Origin: Gammaproteobacteria bacterium
GTDB taxonomy: Bacteria > Pseudomonadota > Gammaproteobacteria > Steroidobacterales > Steroidobacteraceae
Assembly: GCA_013289615.1 (NCBI GenBank)
Contig: JABCZO010000004.1
Coordinates: 62,001 to 126,000, forward strand
Direction of reading: 5' to 3'
DNA length: 64,000 nucleotides
Within the stretch, counting starts at the first letter, position 1. Each line of letters begins with the position of its first letter. The position numbers were made by a program, and so were the translations under genes. The notes under the pieces are model-generated. The model was not told where the DNA came from. It was given only the letters and a program-made list of their open reading frames with translations, and did no database searches. Shown piece after piece: positions 27,117 to 35,516 of this stretch.

Positions 27117-28052
27117 TCAGCTGATCTCCTCTCCCTGGGCGATGGCGACCCGCTCCTCGCCGCCTTGCTTGGCCCGCTGCAGCGCTCGCGTCGCCGCCTG
27201 TATCAACTGCTCCATCGAGCGCTCGGCGGTCGGATTCAGGCTAACCGCGCCGATGCTCACGCTGACGAATTTCTGGCGCGACGCGCGCGGATGATGGATG
27301 TGCTGGCCGAGCACCTTGCGCGCCACGGAGTTGGCGAACTCGGGCACTGCGGCGACGTCGCCGTTACGCACCAGCGCGACGATGCAGCCACCTTCCCAGC
27401 GCGCCACCAGGTCCGCGCCGCGCTTGAAGGATGCACCGATGATGCCCGCGACACGACGAATACAGGCATCGCCGGCCGGCCGACCGTAGGTGTCGTTGTA
27501 GCTGCCGAGTTCATCGATGTCGAACATCATCAGCGTCAGCGGCTGCGCCTCGCGCACGCCGATCTGCCAGTCATGCAGCAGCAGCTCTTCGAAGTAGGCG
27601 CGCGAGTGCAGGCCGGAAAGACGATCCTCGCGCAGCCAGCTCGGCAGGCCCGGCGCGCGGCGCAGATCCGCGCGCGGCGCACGTTCACCGACATCGCGAT
27701 GGAAACCCACGATGTGGGTCACGCTACCGTCGCCGCCGCGCATCGGCTGAATCACCACCTCGTTCCAGAACTGGGTACCGTCCTTGCGATAGTTGCGCAT
27801 CAGCGCACGGCAGGACTGCGCGCGCGTGATCGCCTCGCGCAGCCTGGTGCGCCCTTCCTGCTCGCGATCCGAACCCTGCAGGCGGCGCAGGTCCTGCCCG
27901 ATCAGTTCATCGGACGAGTAGCCGGTCAGGTGCTGGAACGCGGCATTGGCATAGATCACCGGCTGGTCGGTGTCGCCGGATTCGCACACGACGATGCCTT
28001 CGGGCGCTGCATCCAGGACCCCGCGCAGGAATTCGACTGACCACTCGCCCAT
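27117..28052 (-). CDS. LOV-like PAS domain protein with degenerate GGDEF domain
   Basis: A 311-residue soluble protein. Residues about 5-125 form a PAS domain of LOV type: YANAAFQHLTGYSSDELIG, then NYRKDGTQFWNEVVIQP, then VGFHRDV. In the segment that in photoactive LOV proteins reads GRNCRFLQG it has GQDLRRLQG, so the adduct-forming Cys is Leu55. Residues about 145-305 form a GGDEF domain, but the signature is RWEGGCI (218-224), with GGDEF replaced by EGGCI. Cyclic-di-GMP synthesis is therefore unlikely; a binding or scaffold role is inference. The start is ATG 28050-28052, 5 nt after the nagZ stop. Confidence 0.85.
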   Translation of the reverse strand: MGEWSVEFLRGVLDAAPEGIVVCESGDTDQPVIYANAAFQHLTGYSSDELIGQDLRRLQGSDREQEGRTRLREAITRAQSCRALMRNYRKDGTQFWNEVVIQPMRGGDGSVTHIVGFHRDVGERAPRADLRRAPGLPSWLREDRLSGLHSRAYFEELLLHDWQIGVREAQPLTLMMFDIDELGSYNDTYGRPAGDACIRRVAGIIGASFKRGADLVARWEGGCIVALVRNGDVAAVPEFANSVARKVLGQHIHHPRASRQKFVSVSIGAVSLNPTAERSMEQLIQAATRALQRAKQGGEERVAIAQGEEIS

Positions 28053-28057
28053 TGTTC

Positions 28058-29128
28058 TTATGTGCCTCCCGCATCGGCGCCCTCGGACTTGAATGTCAAT
28101 TCCGGCGGCGGCGAGGCGCTGCGTACCAACCATTCTCGCGCGCTTTGCCAGGCCGCGGAAGCGCTCAGGGTCTCAAAACTAGTGTGTCGGCGGCCGCGCA
28201 TGCGCACCAGGCGCAGCTGCGAGGCGGGATCGATCTCCAGCTTGAGGCGCTTGAGCAATCGCTCCACCCCCGGGCGGTCATTGCAAACCGGAAGTACGTC
28301 ACATCCGGCGGCCAAAGCGCGCCGTGCGCGCTGCAACAGATCTCCCACCGCCGCGGCGCCGCCCATGGTCAGGTCGTCGGCGAACACCAGGCCGCCGAAC
28401 TGCAGCTCGCTGCGCAACACGCCGTTGATCCAGCGGCGCGAGAAGCTCGCCGGGACCGAATCCACGGCCGGATACAGCACATGCGCCGCCATCACGGCCG
28501 GCAGGCCGTTGGCAATCAGGCGCCGGTATGGCAGCAGATCCTGTTCCATGTCCACCAGCTGGCGCCGATCCACCGGCAGCGCCACGTGCGAATCGGCCAC
28601 CACGGCGCCGTGGCCAGGGTAGTGCTTGGCGGTGGCCGCCATGCCGGCATCGCGCATGCCGTGCGTATAGGCGATTGCCAGCTGCGCCACGGCCGGCGCC
28701 TGGGCATGAAAGGCGCGATCGCCGATGATCTCCGATAGTCCGTAGTCCAGGTCCACGCAGGGCGCAAACGAAAAATCCAGGCCGCAGGCCGCCAGCTCCG
28801 CGGCCATCAGCCAGCCCAGCGCGCGCGCCATCGCCAGCCCCTGCTGCGGGTCGGCGTCGAAGGCATGGCCGATGCGGCGCAGCGGCGGCAGCTCCGAGAA
28901 GCCGGGCCGGAAGCGCTGCACCCGGCCGCCCTCGTGATCGACCGCGATCAGCAGTGCGGGACTTCGCAGCGACTGGATATCGGCCACCAGGGCCTGCAGC
29001 TGCACCGGATCGGTGTAGTTGCGGCTGAACAGAATGACGCTTCCGACCAGCGGATGCGCCAGCACCTCGCGGTCGGCCGCGCTCAGCGTCGTGCCGGCCA
29101 CATCGATCATCAGCGGCCCCAGGCTCAT
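28058..29128 (-). CDS. nagZ: Beta-N-acetylhexosaminidase NagZ
   Basis: A cytoplasmic glycoside hydrolase family 3 enzyme. It removes N-acetylglucosamine from anhydro-muropeptides in peptidoglycan recycling, which can affect beta-lactamase induction. The 356-residue protein has the substrate-binding VDHEGGRVQRFR (about 64-75), the catalytic His in AKHYPGHG (about 173-180) and the nucleophile Asp in FADDLTMGG (about 245). The start is ATG 29126-29128, overlapping the CYTH gene by 4 nt; sequence upstream in this frame lies inside that gene. Length equals E. coli NagZ (341) plus a short tail. Confidence 0.94.
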   Translation of the reverse strand: MSLGPLMIDVAGTTLSAADREVLAHPLVGSVILFSRNYTDPVQLQALVADIQSLRSPALLIAVDHEGGRVQRFRPGFSELPPLRRIGHAFDADPQQGLAMARALGWLMAAELAACGLDFSFAPCVDLDYGLSEIIGDRAFHAQAPAVAQLAIAYTHGMRDAGMAATAKHYPGHGAVVADSHVALPVDRRQLVDMEQDLLPYRRLIANGLPAVMAAHVLYPAVDSVPASFSRRWINGVLRSELQFGGLVFADDLTMGGAAAVGDLLQRARRALAAGCDVLPVCNDRPGVERLLKRLKLEIDPASQLRLVRMRGRRHTSFETLSASAAWQSAREWLVRSASPPPELTFKSEGADAGGT

Positions 29129-29616
29129 CGGGCCGCCTGCAGGTTTTCCGGCCAGTGACGAAACGGCTTCTGCGACAGCCTGAAATTGTAGTAACGCTCG
29201 TCCTGCGTCACTTCGACACCGAGCCACGGCGGCCTGGCGAACACCGTATCCTCCGCTTCCAGTTCCAGCTCGGCGATCACCAGTCCGGCGTTGGCGCCCA
29301 GGAACTCGTCGATCTCCCACTCGCTGCCCTGGTAGACGACGATGTGGCGCCACTTCTCGATCAATGGGCCCTCGCACAGCCGGTCGAGCATTTCATTCGC
29401 CTCCATCGCCGGAATGACCACCTCGTATTCGGCGCGCGACAGTGCGCGCGTCATCGCCTTGACCGACAGCCAGCCGATGTTGCCCGCCAGGCGCACGCGC
29501 ACCGAGGCGCGTGGCGTGTTGGCAATATAGCCCTGGCGCAGCAGGGTCTTTTGCGACACCTGCTCACGCCAGGCGTCGTTAGCCAGCCGGAACTTGCGCT
29601 CGATCTCAATGCCCAT
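29125..29616 (-). CDS. CYTH domain protein (triphosphate tunnel metalloenzyme)
   Basis: A 163-residue single-domain protein that begins with the diagnostic EIERKF (residues 4-9). It continues with the alternating charged strands of the tunnel fold: RVRLAG, LSVKAM, EYEVVIP, WEIDEF and ELELEAED. The family hydrolyses inorganic triphosphate or related substrates; proteins this small are often annotated as inorganic triphosphatases. The start is ATG 29614-29616, which overlaps the end of rlmD by 11 nt. The order CYTH-nagZ is a translationally coupled pair. Confidence 0.9.
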   Translation of the reverse strand: MGIEIERKFRLANDAWREQVSQKTLLRQGYIANTPRASVRVRLAGNIGWLSVKAMTRALSRAEYEVVIPAMEANEMLDRLCEGPLIEKWRHIVVYQGSEWEIDEFLGANAGLVIAELELEAEDTVFARPPWLGVEVTQDERYYNFRLSQKPFRHWPENLQAAR

Positions 29617-30772
29617 GCGCCGATCCTGGAGTGAGCAGTGCCAGCGACTCGACATGCGCGGTGTGCGGGAACATGTCCACCACGCCGGCCGCCTGCAATT
29701 CAAAACCATGCCACTGCACCAGCAGACCGATGTCGCGCGCCAGCGTGTCCGGATCACACGACACGTACAGCAGCCGCTCGGGCGCCAGGCGCGCGATATG
29801 CGGCAGCATCGCCAGTGCGCCGGCGCGCGGCGGGTCGAGCAGCACGTGGCTGTAGCGGCGCGCGAGCCACGGCGCCGCGCTCACATCGGCCGCAAGATCG
29901 GCGCTGAAGAATGTCGCGTTGGCAATGCCGTTGCGGTGCGCATTGCCGCGCGCGCGTTCAACCAGCCCGGCATCGCCCTCGACGCCGACCACGCTGTGCG
30001 CGCTTCGCGCCAGCGCGAGCGAGAAATTCCCCAGTCCACAATACAGGTCGAGCACACCGGAATCGGCGCTGAGCTGCAGCAGCTGCGCTGCCTGCGTCAC
30101 CAGTGCCCGATTGACGGCGGCATTGACCTGGATGAAATCGGTCGGCAGGAACTCGATCTCGAGCTGCGCCTGCGGCAGCGCATAGGACAGCCGCGGCGCC
30201 GGCTCGGTGAGCACGCGCACCGTGTCGATGCCGCCGCTCTGCAGATAGAAGTGCACGCCGTGCAGCAGCTCGAACTCACGCAGGCTGATGAGGTCGGTCG
30301 CCGACGGCGCTGCCAGCACGCGCAGCACCAGCGCCACCGCCTCCTCGCTGATCGCCACCTCGATCTGCGGCAGCTGCGCATGGATCGACAGCTGTGTGAT
30401 CAGCGCCGACAGCGGCAGGATCAGCCCGTCGAGCGGCGGCGCGAGCACCTCGCAGCGCGCGATGTTGGCGATGCGGTTGGAGCTGCGCTCGCGAAAGCCG
30501 ACCAGCGAGCGTTCCTTTTGCCACACGTAGCGCACGCCGAGCCGCGCGCGGCGGCGGTAGCCCCAGGGCGGGCTGGCGATGGCGGGCAGCCAGCGCGCGG
30601 GCGCCAGCTGCGCGACGCGCTCGAGCGTGTCGCGCAGCCGCTGTTGCTTGAGCTGCAGTTGCGCGCCGCTGTCGAGGTGCTGCAGGGCGCAGCCGCCGCA
30701 GACATCAAAATGCGCGCAGCGCGGTGTGATCGGTTCGAAATTGGCGGCGAGCGCCGCATCCGCGCCGATCAC
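29606..30772 (-). CDS. rlmD: 23S rRNA (uracil-5-)-methyltransferase RlmD lacking the TRAM domain
   Basis: An S-adenosylmethionine-dependent methyltransferase, in E. coli making m5U1939. The 388-residue protein starts at GTG 30770-30772, overlapping the exonuclease stop as GTGA. The iron-sulfur ligands CAHFDVCGGC lie at residues 19-28. They are followed by the central RNA-binding region and the methyltransferase domain with VLDLYCGLGNFSLALA, DPPRAG, and the catalytic Cys in VSCDPDTLARD. The N-terminal TRAM domain of typical RlmD (about 60-70 residues before the Fe-S motif) is absent, because the exonuclease gene occupies that DNA. RlmC also lacks TRAM, but the CGGC spacing is RlmD-like. Confidence 0.88.
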   Translation of the reverse strand: MIGADAALAANFEPITPRCAHFDVCGGCALQHLDSGAQLQLKQQRLRDTLERVAQLAPARWLPAIASPPWGYRRRARLGVRYVWQKERSLVGFRERSSNRIANIARCEVLAPPLDGLILPLSALITQLSIHAQLPQIEVAISEEAVALVLRVLAAPSATDLISLREFELLHGVHFYLQSGGIDTVRVLTEPAPRLSYALPQAQLEIEFLPTDFIQVNAAVNRALVTQAAQLLQLSADSGVLDLYCGLGNFSLALARSAHSVVGVEGDAGLVERARGNAHRNGIANATFFSADLAADVSAAPWLARRYSHVLLDPPRAGALAMLPHIARLAPERLLYVSCDPDTLARDIGLLVQWHGFELQAAGVVDMFPHTAHVESLALLTPGSAHGH

Positions 30773-31545
30773 GTCAGTGCCTCCCAGGCCTTGAGGAACT
30801 GGGCGTGGTGCGGCTCGCCGGAACTGCGCAGCAGCGCGCACACGCGCTCCAGTTCTGCATCGAGCCCGGCACGGTCGATGCGAGCGCGCAGGTACTGGAA
30901 GCGCAGATAGATCAGGAAGGTATTCAGTACGTCGGTTTCGCAGTAGCGGCGCACGTCCGCCAGGCCGCCTGCCAGATAGGTATCCCAGACCTTGTCGCCC
31001 GAGAATCCGAGCTTGCCCGGGAAACCGAGCAGCGCCGCCACATCGGCGAGGCTGGCGCGGGCACGCCCCTGGAAGCCCGCCAGCACGTCCATCAGGTCGA
31101 GGTGGCGCCAGTGGAAGCGGCTGAGATAGTTGTTGTAGCGAAACGCGTTGTCCTCCTCACCGGTTTCCCAATAACGCGGCGCCTGCACGCCCGCCTTCAG
31201 CGAGCGATAGTGCAGCACCGGCAGATCGAAACCGCCGCCGTTCCAGGAGACCAGGTCGGGGGAGTATTTTTCGATGCCATCGAAAAAACGGGTCAACAGT
31301 TCCGATTCGCTCGATTGCAGATCGCCCAGGCTCCACAGCTTGAGCTGCTCGCGGCTACGCAGTATGCAGGCGATCGCGACCACGCGCTGCTGGATGTGCG
31401 GCAGGAATTCGCTGCCGCTCTCGGCCCGCTGGCGGGCGAACATCGCCTTGGCAACCGCGGCATCCTCCAGTCCGTCAAGGCCGTACAGCCGCCGTCCCAG
31501 CTCGACGTCGGGCACGGTTTCGATGTCGAACACCAGGCAGTTCAT
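30769..31545 (-). CDS. Predicted 3'-5' exonuclease, DnaQ/PolB-like
   Basis: A 258-residue protein with an RNase H-fold exonuclease domain. Exo I motif is FDIETVPD (residues 6-13), Exo II region is LVSWNGGGFDLPVL (about 97-110), and the later acidic motif is RRYCETDVLNTFLIY with conserved Asp near 208. This is the pattern of the predicted PolB-like 3'-5' exonuclease family. The natural substrate is unknown, but repair or RNA metabolism is likely. It overlaps acpS upstream and rlmD downstream by 4 nt each. Confidence 0.88.
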   Translation of the reverse strand: MNCLVFDIETVPDVELGRRLYGLDGLEDAAVAKAMFARQRAESGSEFLPHIQQRVVAIACILRSREQLKLWSLGDLQSSESELLTRFFDGIEKYSPDLVSWNGGGFDLPVLHYRSLKAGVQAPRYWETGEEDNAFRYNNYLSRFHWRHLDLMDVLAGFQGRARASLADVAALLGFPGKLGFSGDKVWDTYLAGGLADVRRYCETDVLNTFLIYLRFQYLRARIDRAGLDAELERVCALLRSSGEPHHAQFLKAWEALT

Positions 31546-32036
31546 CGGACCGAGCCGCGCTTCGACACCGAACCCGCCGCCGCGCGCACCTTGCCGGCGC
31601 GCACCTTGCCGGCGCGGACCTTGCCGGCGCGGGCCCTGCCGGCGCGGACCTTGGGGGCGCGGCGCAGCAGCACCGCGACCGCGACGATCAGGCCCGCCTC
31701 ATCGGTCAGCGTGACATGGCCCTCACCGACGCCCAGTCGGCGCCGCAGCCGCTCGCCGCGCGCCGAGTAGATGACCTCGGGCTTACCCCAGGCGTTCTGC
31801 ACCACGCCGACGTCGCGGATCCAGACACCGTGCGCAAAGCCGGTCCCCATCGCCTTGACGATGGCTTCCTTGGCGGCGAAACGCATCGCCAGGAAACGCT
31901 CCGGCCGCCGGGTGAGTTCGAACTGCCGCCGCTCCTGCGGCAGCAGCAGCCGGTCGAGCAGATGGGTGCCGAAGCGCGCGTAGCTCGCGTGCATGCGCCG
32001 GGCCTCCAGGACGTCGATACCGATGCCGAAGATCAT
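31542..32036 (-). CDS. acpS: Holo-[acyl-carrier-protein] synthase with an Arg/Lys repeat tail
   Basis: It transfers phosphopantetheine from coenzyme A to acyl carrier proteins. Metal ligands Asp8 (GIGIDVLE) and Glu57 ([14 protein letters not shown]) are present. The catalytic domain is complete by about residue 126, the usual family length. A basic tail of about 38 residues follows, built from RAGKV-type pentapeptide repeats encoded by a 15-bp DNA repeat. It overlaps pdxJ and the exonuclease gene by 4 nt each; pdxJ-acpS is a conserved pair. The carrier proteins of the pigment cluster also need such an activity, but whether AcpS serves them is unknown. Confidence 0.94.
   Translation of the reverse strand: MIFGIGIDVLEARRMHASYARFGTHLLDRLLLPQERRQFELTRRPERFLAMRFAAKEAIVKAMGTGFAHGVWIRDVGVVQNAWGKPEVIYSARGERLRRRLGVGEGHVTLTDEAGLIVAVAVLLRRAPKVRAGRARAGKVRAGKVRAGKVRAAAGSVSKRGSVR
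31584..31658. repeat. Five tandem 15-bp repeats at the 3' end of acpS
   Basis: On the plus strand the unit is GCGCACCTTGCCGGC. Copies at 31584, 31599, 31614, 31629 and 31644 are nearly identical, the last two being the most diverged. The repeat is in frame and encodes a five-residue basic unit in the AcpS tail. Confidence 0.92.
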
Positions 32037-32764
32037 GCACGCGCCGCAAGCATCATCGCCTTCATGTCGCGCACCGCCGCGGCCAGTCCGTCGAACAGCG
32101 CCCGCGCGATGATCGCGTGACCGATATTGAGCTCGACGATTTCTGCGATGGCCGCGACCGGCGTGACATTGTGGTAGTTCAGGCCATGACCGGCGTGCAC
32201 CGTAAGTCCGCGGCTGGCCGCAAAGCGCGCCGCCTCGCGCAGCCGCTCGAGCTCGCGTGCCTGGGCCGCGCCGCTGCTCTCAGCATACAGGCCAGTGTGC
32301 AGCTCGATCACCGGCACGCGCGCGGCGACCGCGGCCTCGATCTGCGCTTGGTGCGCGTCGATGAACAGCGAAACGCGAATCCCGGCACCGGCGAGGCGAG
32401 CGCAGGCCGCGCGCAGTTCCGCCCCGCCGGCCACCACATCCAGGCCGCCTTCGGTGGTGAGCTCGGCACGTCGCTCGGGCACCAGGCAACAATCGGCCGG
32501 CCGCAGAGCGCAGGCAAATTCGATCATCGCGCCGGTCGCGGCCAGTTCCAGGTTCATGCGCGTGCCGAGCAGACCCGCCAGCAGCCGCACGTCGCGTTCC
32601 TGGATATGCCGGCGATCCTCGCGCAGGTGCAGCGTGATGTTGTCCGCGCCGGCCTGCTCGGCCAGCAGTGCGGCCTGCAGCGGCTCCGGATAGCGCGTGT
32701 GCCGCTGCTGGCGCAGGGTGGCGACGTGATCGATGTTCAGACCGAGCGCAATTGCCTGATGCAT
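32033..32764 (-). CDS. pdxJ: Pyridoxine 5'-phosphate synthase
   Basis: It makes pyridoxine 5'-phosphate from deoxyxylulose 5-phosphate and aminoacetone phosphate, the last ring-closing step of de novo vitamin B6 synthesis. The 243-residue TIM barrel starts with [15 protein letters not shown] (catalytic His at about 13). It contains [26 protein letters not shown] and [10 protein letters not shown], all family signatures. It overlaps recO by one nt (TGATG) and acpS by four. Confidence 0.97.
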   Translation of the reverse strand: MHQAIALGLNIDHVATLRQQRHTRYPEPLQAALLAEQAGADNITLHLREDRRHIQERDVRLLAGLLGTRMNLELAATGAMIEFACALRPADCCLVPERRAELTTEGGLDVVAGGAELRAACARLAGAGIRVSLFIDAHQAQIEAAVAARVPVIELHTGLYAESSGAAQARELERLREAARFAASRGLTVHAGHGLNYHNVTPVAAIAEIVELNIGHAIIARALFDGLAAAVRDMKAMMLAARA

Positions 32765-33507
32765 CAGCCAGTGCGCTCCCTGCGCGGGTAATTGAGGATC
32801 GAGCGGGCCACGATGCGGGTGCGCAGTTCACGGCCATCCAGACAGTGATCGAGTGCCGCGCGCATCAGCGCACGCGCCTGGCGCAGCTCCGCGTCACTGT
32901 CAAAGCCGCTGCCCAGTGCCAGCCGCTGCAGCACGCTGCCACCGATGGCACCCGGGCTGCCGGGCTCGGCGATCACGACGCCGTGCACGCCGGGCTGGAA
33001 ATGATAATGGGCATCGGCACGAACCGGCAGTCCGGTATCCGCCTCGGCCGCAAGATTGAGCCCGTAGCCGATGAACTCGAGCAGCCGCGCCTCGAACTGG
33101 CGCAGCGACGCATCGGCCGGCAGTGGCTGGCGCAGCAGCGCCAGCGTCGCCTCGTATTGATCGAACAGTTCCGGATGCGGATCGTGGCGCGTCACCAGCG
33201 TCAGCAGCAGCTCATTAAGATAGAACGCGCTCATCAGGCACGCGGCCGGCAACGCCGGCGGGCTGTCGGCATTCTCAGCACCACTCAGGGCCGGCGCCTC
33301 GCCACGCCCGCTCCAGGACAGCAGCAGCGCGCGAAACGGCTGCAGCAGCGCAAAGCGCGAGCGCGGACCGCGGGCGGCGCGCGCAAACACCGTCAGGCGG
33401 CCGTGGTCGCGCGCGAACACCTCGACGATCAGGCTGGTGTCGCGGAACGGTCGCTGATGCAGCACGTAGGCGCGCGTCAGCTGCACGCGCTGGGTGGAGC
33501 GGCTCAT
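32764..33507 (-). CDS. recO: DNA repair protein RecO
   Basis: It anneals complementary strands and helps load RecA with RecR in the RecFOR pathway. The 247-residue protein has an OB-fold N-terminus ([34 protein letters not shown], split over residues 13-46) and a helical C-terminal domain ([27 protein letters not shown]). The zinc-binding cysteines of some RecO proteins are not seen. ATG 33505-33507 overlaps the era stop by 4 nt, and the longer open frame upstream lies within era. Confidence 0.94.
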   Translation of the reverse strand: MSRSTQRVQLTRAYVLHQRPFRDTSLIVEVFARDHGRLTVFARAARGPRSRFALLQPFRALLLSWSGRGEAPALSGAENADSPPALPAACLMSAFYLNELLLTLVTRHDPHPELFDQYEATLALLRQPLPADASLRQFEARLLEFIGYGLNLAAEADTGLPVRADAHYHFQPGVHGVVIAEPGSPGAIGGSVLQRLALGSGFDSDAELRQARALMRAALDHCLDGRELRTRIVARSILNYPRRERTG

Positions 33508-34394
33508 TCCACACCCAGCTGCTGCAGGGCGCGGGCGTCGTCGGCCCAGTCCGCGCGCACCTTGACCCACAGGATCAGGTGAAAGCGCTGCCCGAGCAGC
33601 CGATTGAGCTCCAGGCGCGCCGAGCGCCCGATGCGTTTGAGCCGCGAGCCCTCCGCACCGATCACGATCGGCTTCTGGCCGGCGCGGTCCACCCAGATGA
33701 CGGCCGACACCGCCTTGCGGCCGTCTTCCTCCACCACGATCTGCTCGATCTCCACCGCCACACCGTACGGCAGCTCCTCCACCAGCTCCAGCGTCAGCTT
33801 CTCGCGGATGGTCTCGGCGATGCGAAACGCCTCGCTGCGGTCGGTCAGCTGATCGAGCGGAAACATCGCTTCGGCGACCGGCAGCGCGGCGACGAGCACC
33901 CGGCGCAGAGCCTCGAGATTGTCGCCCTTGGTGGCCGAGACCGGCACGATATCCCGGAACCCGTGGCGCGCGGCCAGCTGCCCGAGGAAGGGCAGCAGAC
34001 GCTCGCGCGGCCGCACCCGATCGACCTTGTTGACCACCGCCACCACCTCGTGCCCGCTGGCCGCTATCCGGCCGAGCGCCAGCTCATCCTCATCGGTCCA
34101 TTTGAGCGCTTCAACCACCAGCACCACCAGGTCGGCCTCGCCGACGGCGGCGGTCGCGCTGCGATTCATCGCGCGGTTGAGCGCGCGCTTTGGCCCCAGG
34201 TGCAGCCCCGGGGTGTCCACGAACGCAATCTGCGCGTCGGGCAGCTGCAGCAGGCCGATCACCCGGTGGCGCGTGGTCTGCGGCCGCGGCGTCACGATGC
34301 TGAGCTTGTGTCCGACCAGGGCATTGAGCAGCGTCGACTTGCCGACGTTCGGGCGGCCGGCGAGAGCGACAAAACCGCTGCGAAAGTCCGTCAT
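33504..34394 (-). CDS. era: GTPase Era
   Basis: An essential GTPase that binds the 3' end of 16S rRNA during 30S maturation. G1 is GRPNVGKST (13-21), G3 is DTPGLH (about 60), G4 is NKVD (about 122), and the C-terminal KH domain carries the GAEGSRLKRIG loop (about 238). 296 aa. It overlaps rnc by 4 nt, the conserved rnc-era-recO order. Confidence 0.97.
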   Translation of the reverse strand: MTDFRSGFVALAGRPNVGKSTLLNALVGHKLSIVTPRPQTTRHRVIGLLQLPDAQIAFVDTPGLHLGPKRALNRAMNRSATAAVGEADLVVLVVEALKWTDEDELALGRIAASGHEVVAVVNKVDRVRPRERLLPFLGQLAARHGFRDIVPVSATKGDNLEALRRVLVAALPVAEAMFPLDQLTDRSEAFRIAETIREKLTLELVEELPYGVAVEIEQIVVEEDGRKAVSAVIWVDRAGQKPIVIGAEGSRLKRIGRSARLELNRLLGQRFHLILWVKVRADWADDARALQQLGVE

Positions 34395-35080
34395 GGCTCG
34401 CCCTGGAGCTGCTCGAGTATGCAGGCGGCGGCAGCCTGCTCGGCGCGTCGCCGGCTCGAGCCGGCGGCGGTCGCGCGCACCGCCATCGGGTCGACTTCGC
34501 AGGTGACGCGAAACACCTGGGCATGCAATTCTCCGGCGACGCTGTCGACACTGTAGCGCGGCAGCGGCAGGCCGCGCGCCTGCAGCAGCTCCTGCAGCCG
34601 TGTCTTCGGGTCCTTCAGCTCGGCCGGCAGCGTCAGCGAGTCAAGCGCCGGGGCCAGCAGCCGCAGTACCGCGACGCGCGCCGCCGCCAGCCCGGCGTCC
34701 AGATACAGCGCACCGCACAGCGCCTCGAGCGCATCGGCCAGGATCGATTCGCGCCGGTATCCGCCGGTCTTCAGCTCCCCCTGGCCGAGCGAGAGCAGTT
34801 CGCCGAGTTCAAGGCCCGCCGCCAGCTGTGCCAGTGACTCGCCGTTCACGACGCGCGCGCGCAACCGGCTCAAGGCCCCCTCGTCGGCGTCGGTGAAGCG
34901 TTCGAACAGGTATTGGGCGGTGATCATGCCGAGCACGGCGTCGCCGAGAAATTCCAGCCGTTCGTTGTTCGGGCCGTCGGCGCTGCGATGTGTCAGCGCG
35001 GTTTCGAACAGCGCCAGATCCGCCGGCTCGTACGCGATCGCCTCGCGAAGCCAGCAGCGCAGGCGCTCGGAGCGGTTCAT
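34391..35080 (-). CDS. rnc: Ribonuclease III
   Basis: A double-strand-specific endoribonuclease that processes the rRNA precursor and regulatory duplexes. The 229-residue protein has the signature ERLEFLGDAVLGM (about 39-51) with the catalytic acidic residues, a second catalytic helix DALEALCGALYLD (about 115), and a C-terminal double-stranded-RNA-binding domain (DPKTRLQELLQARGLPLPRY and onwards). It begins 5 nt after the DUF4845 gene and overlaps era. Confidence 0.96.
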   Translation of the reverse strand: MNRSERLRCWLREAIAYEPADLALFETALTHRSADGPNNERLEFLGDAVLGMITAQYLFERFTDADEGALSRLRARVVNGESLAQLAAGLELGELLSLGQGELKTGGYRRESILADALEALCGALYLDAGLAAARVAVLRLLAPALDSLTLPAELKDPKTRLQELLQARGLPLPRYSVDSVAGELHAQVFRVTCEVDPMAVRATAAGSSRRRAEQAAAACILEQLQGEP

Positions 35081-35085
35081 GGGCT

Positions 35086-35451
35086 TTAGGGGACCACGGC
35101 CTCCTTGTGGAACTGCACCAGCAGCGAGATATTGCCGAACATCGGCGCCAGGTCCTCGTAGTCGGCGATCGCCACCCAGTGATCGTTTTCGCGGTGGATA
35201 TCGATGTCCTTGGTCCTCGGCTTCTCAATGCCCTCGATATCGAAGTGCTTCTCCAGCGCCACGCGCAGCGACTGCCCGTTGGTCGCATCGCCCGCCTTGG
35301 CTTCGCTGGCCGTCTGCGACAGCGCCTTGGCGACGCGCATGTAGTTCAGGTACATGGGGGCCAGGCGGATGCCCGCATAGACGACGATCGCGACTGGCAC
35401 CAGCAAGACCAGCCAGCCGATGAATGTGATGCCACGCTGTGAATGGCGCAT
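35086..35451 (-). CDS. DUF4845 membrane-anchored protein
   Basis: A 121-residue protein with one N-terminal transmembrane helix (GITFIGWLVLLVPVAIVVYAGIRLAP, about 7-32) and a small soluble domain, likely periplasmic. The family is found almost always between lepB and rnc and has no established function. Its N-terminus, RGITFIGWL, looks like a short pilin-type leader, but a prepilin site is not clear. Confidence 0.9.
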   Translation of the reverse strand: MRHSQRGITFIGWLVLLVPVAIVVYAGIRLAPMYLNYMRVAKALSQTASEAKAGDATNGQSLRVALEKHFDIEGIEKPRTKDIDIHRENDHWVAIADYEDLAPMFGNISLLVQFHKEAVVP

Positions 35452-35516
35452 GAGTAGACTCCCTTTTGGCTTTCCCTAGGCCCTATTGCACTCGATCGCC
35501 GTGCCGCGCTACAGCG

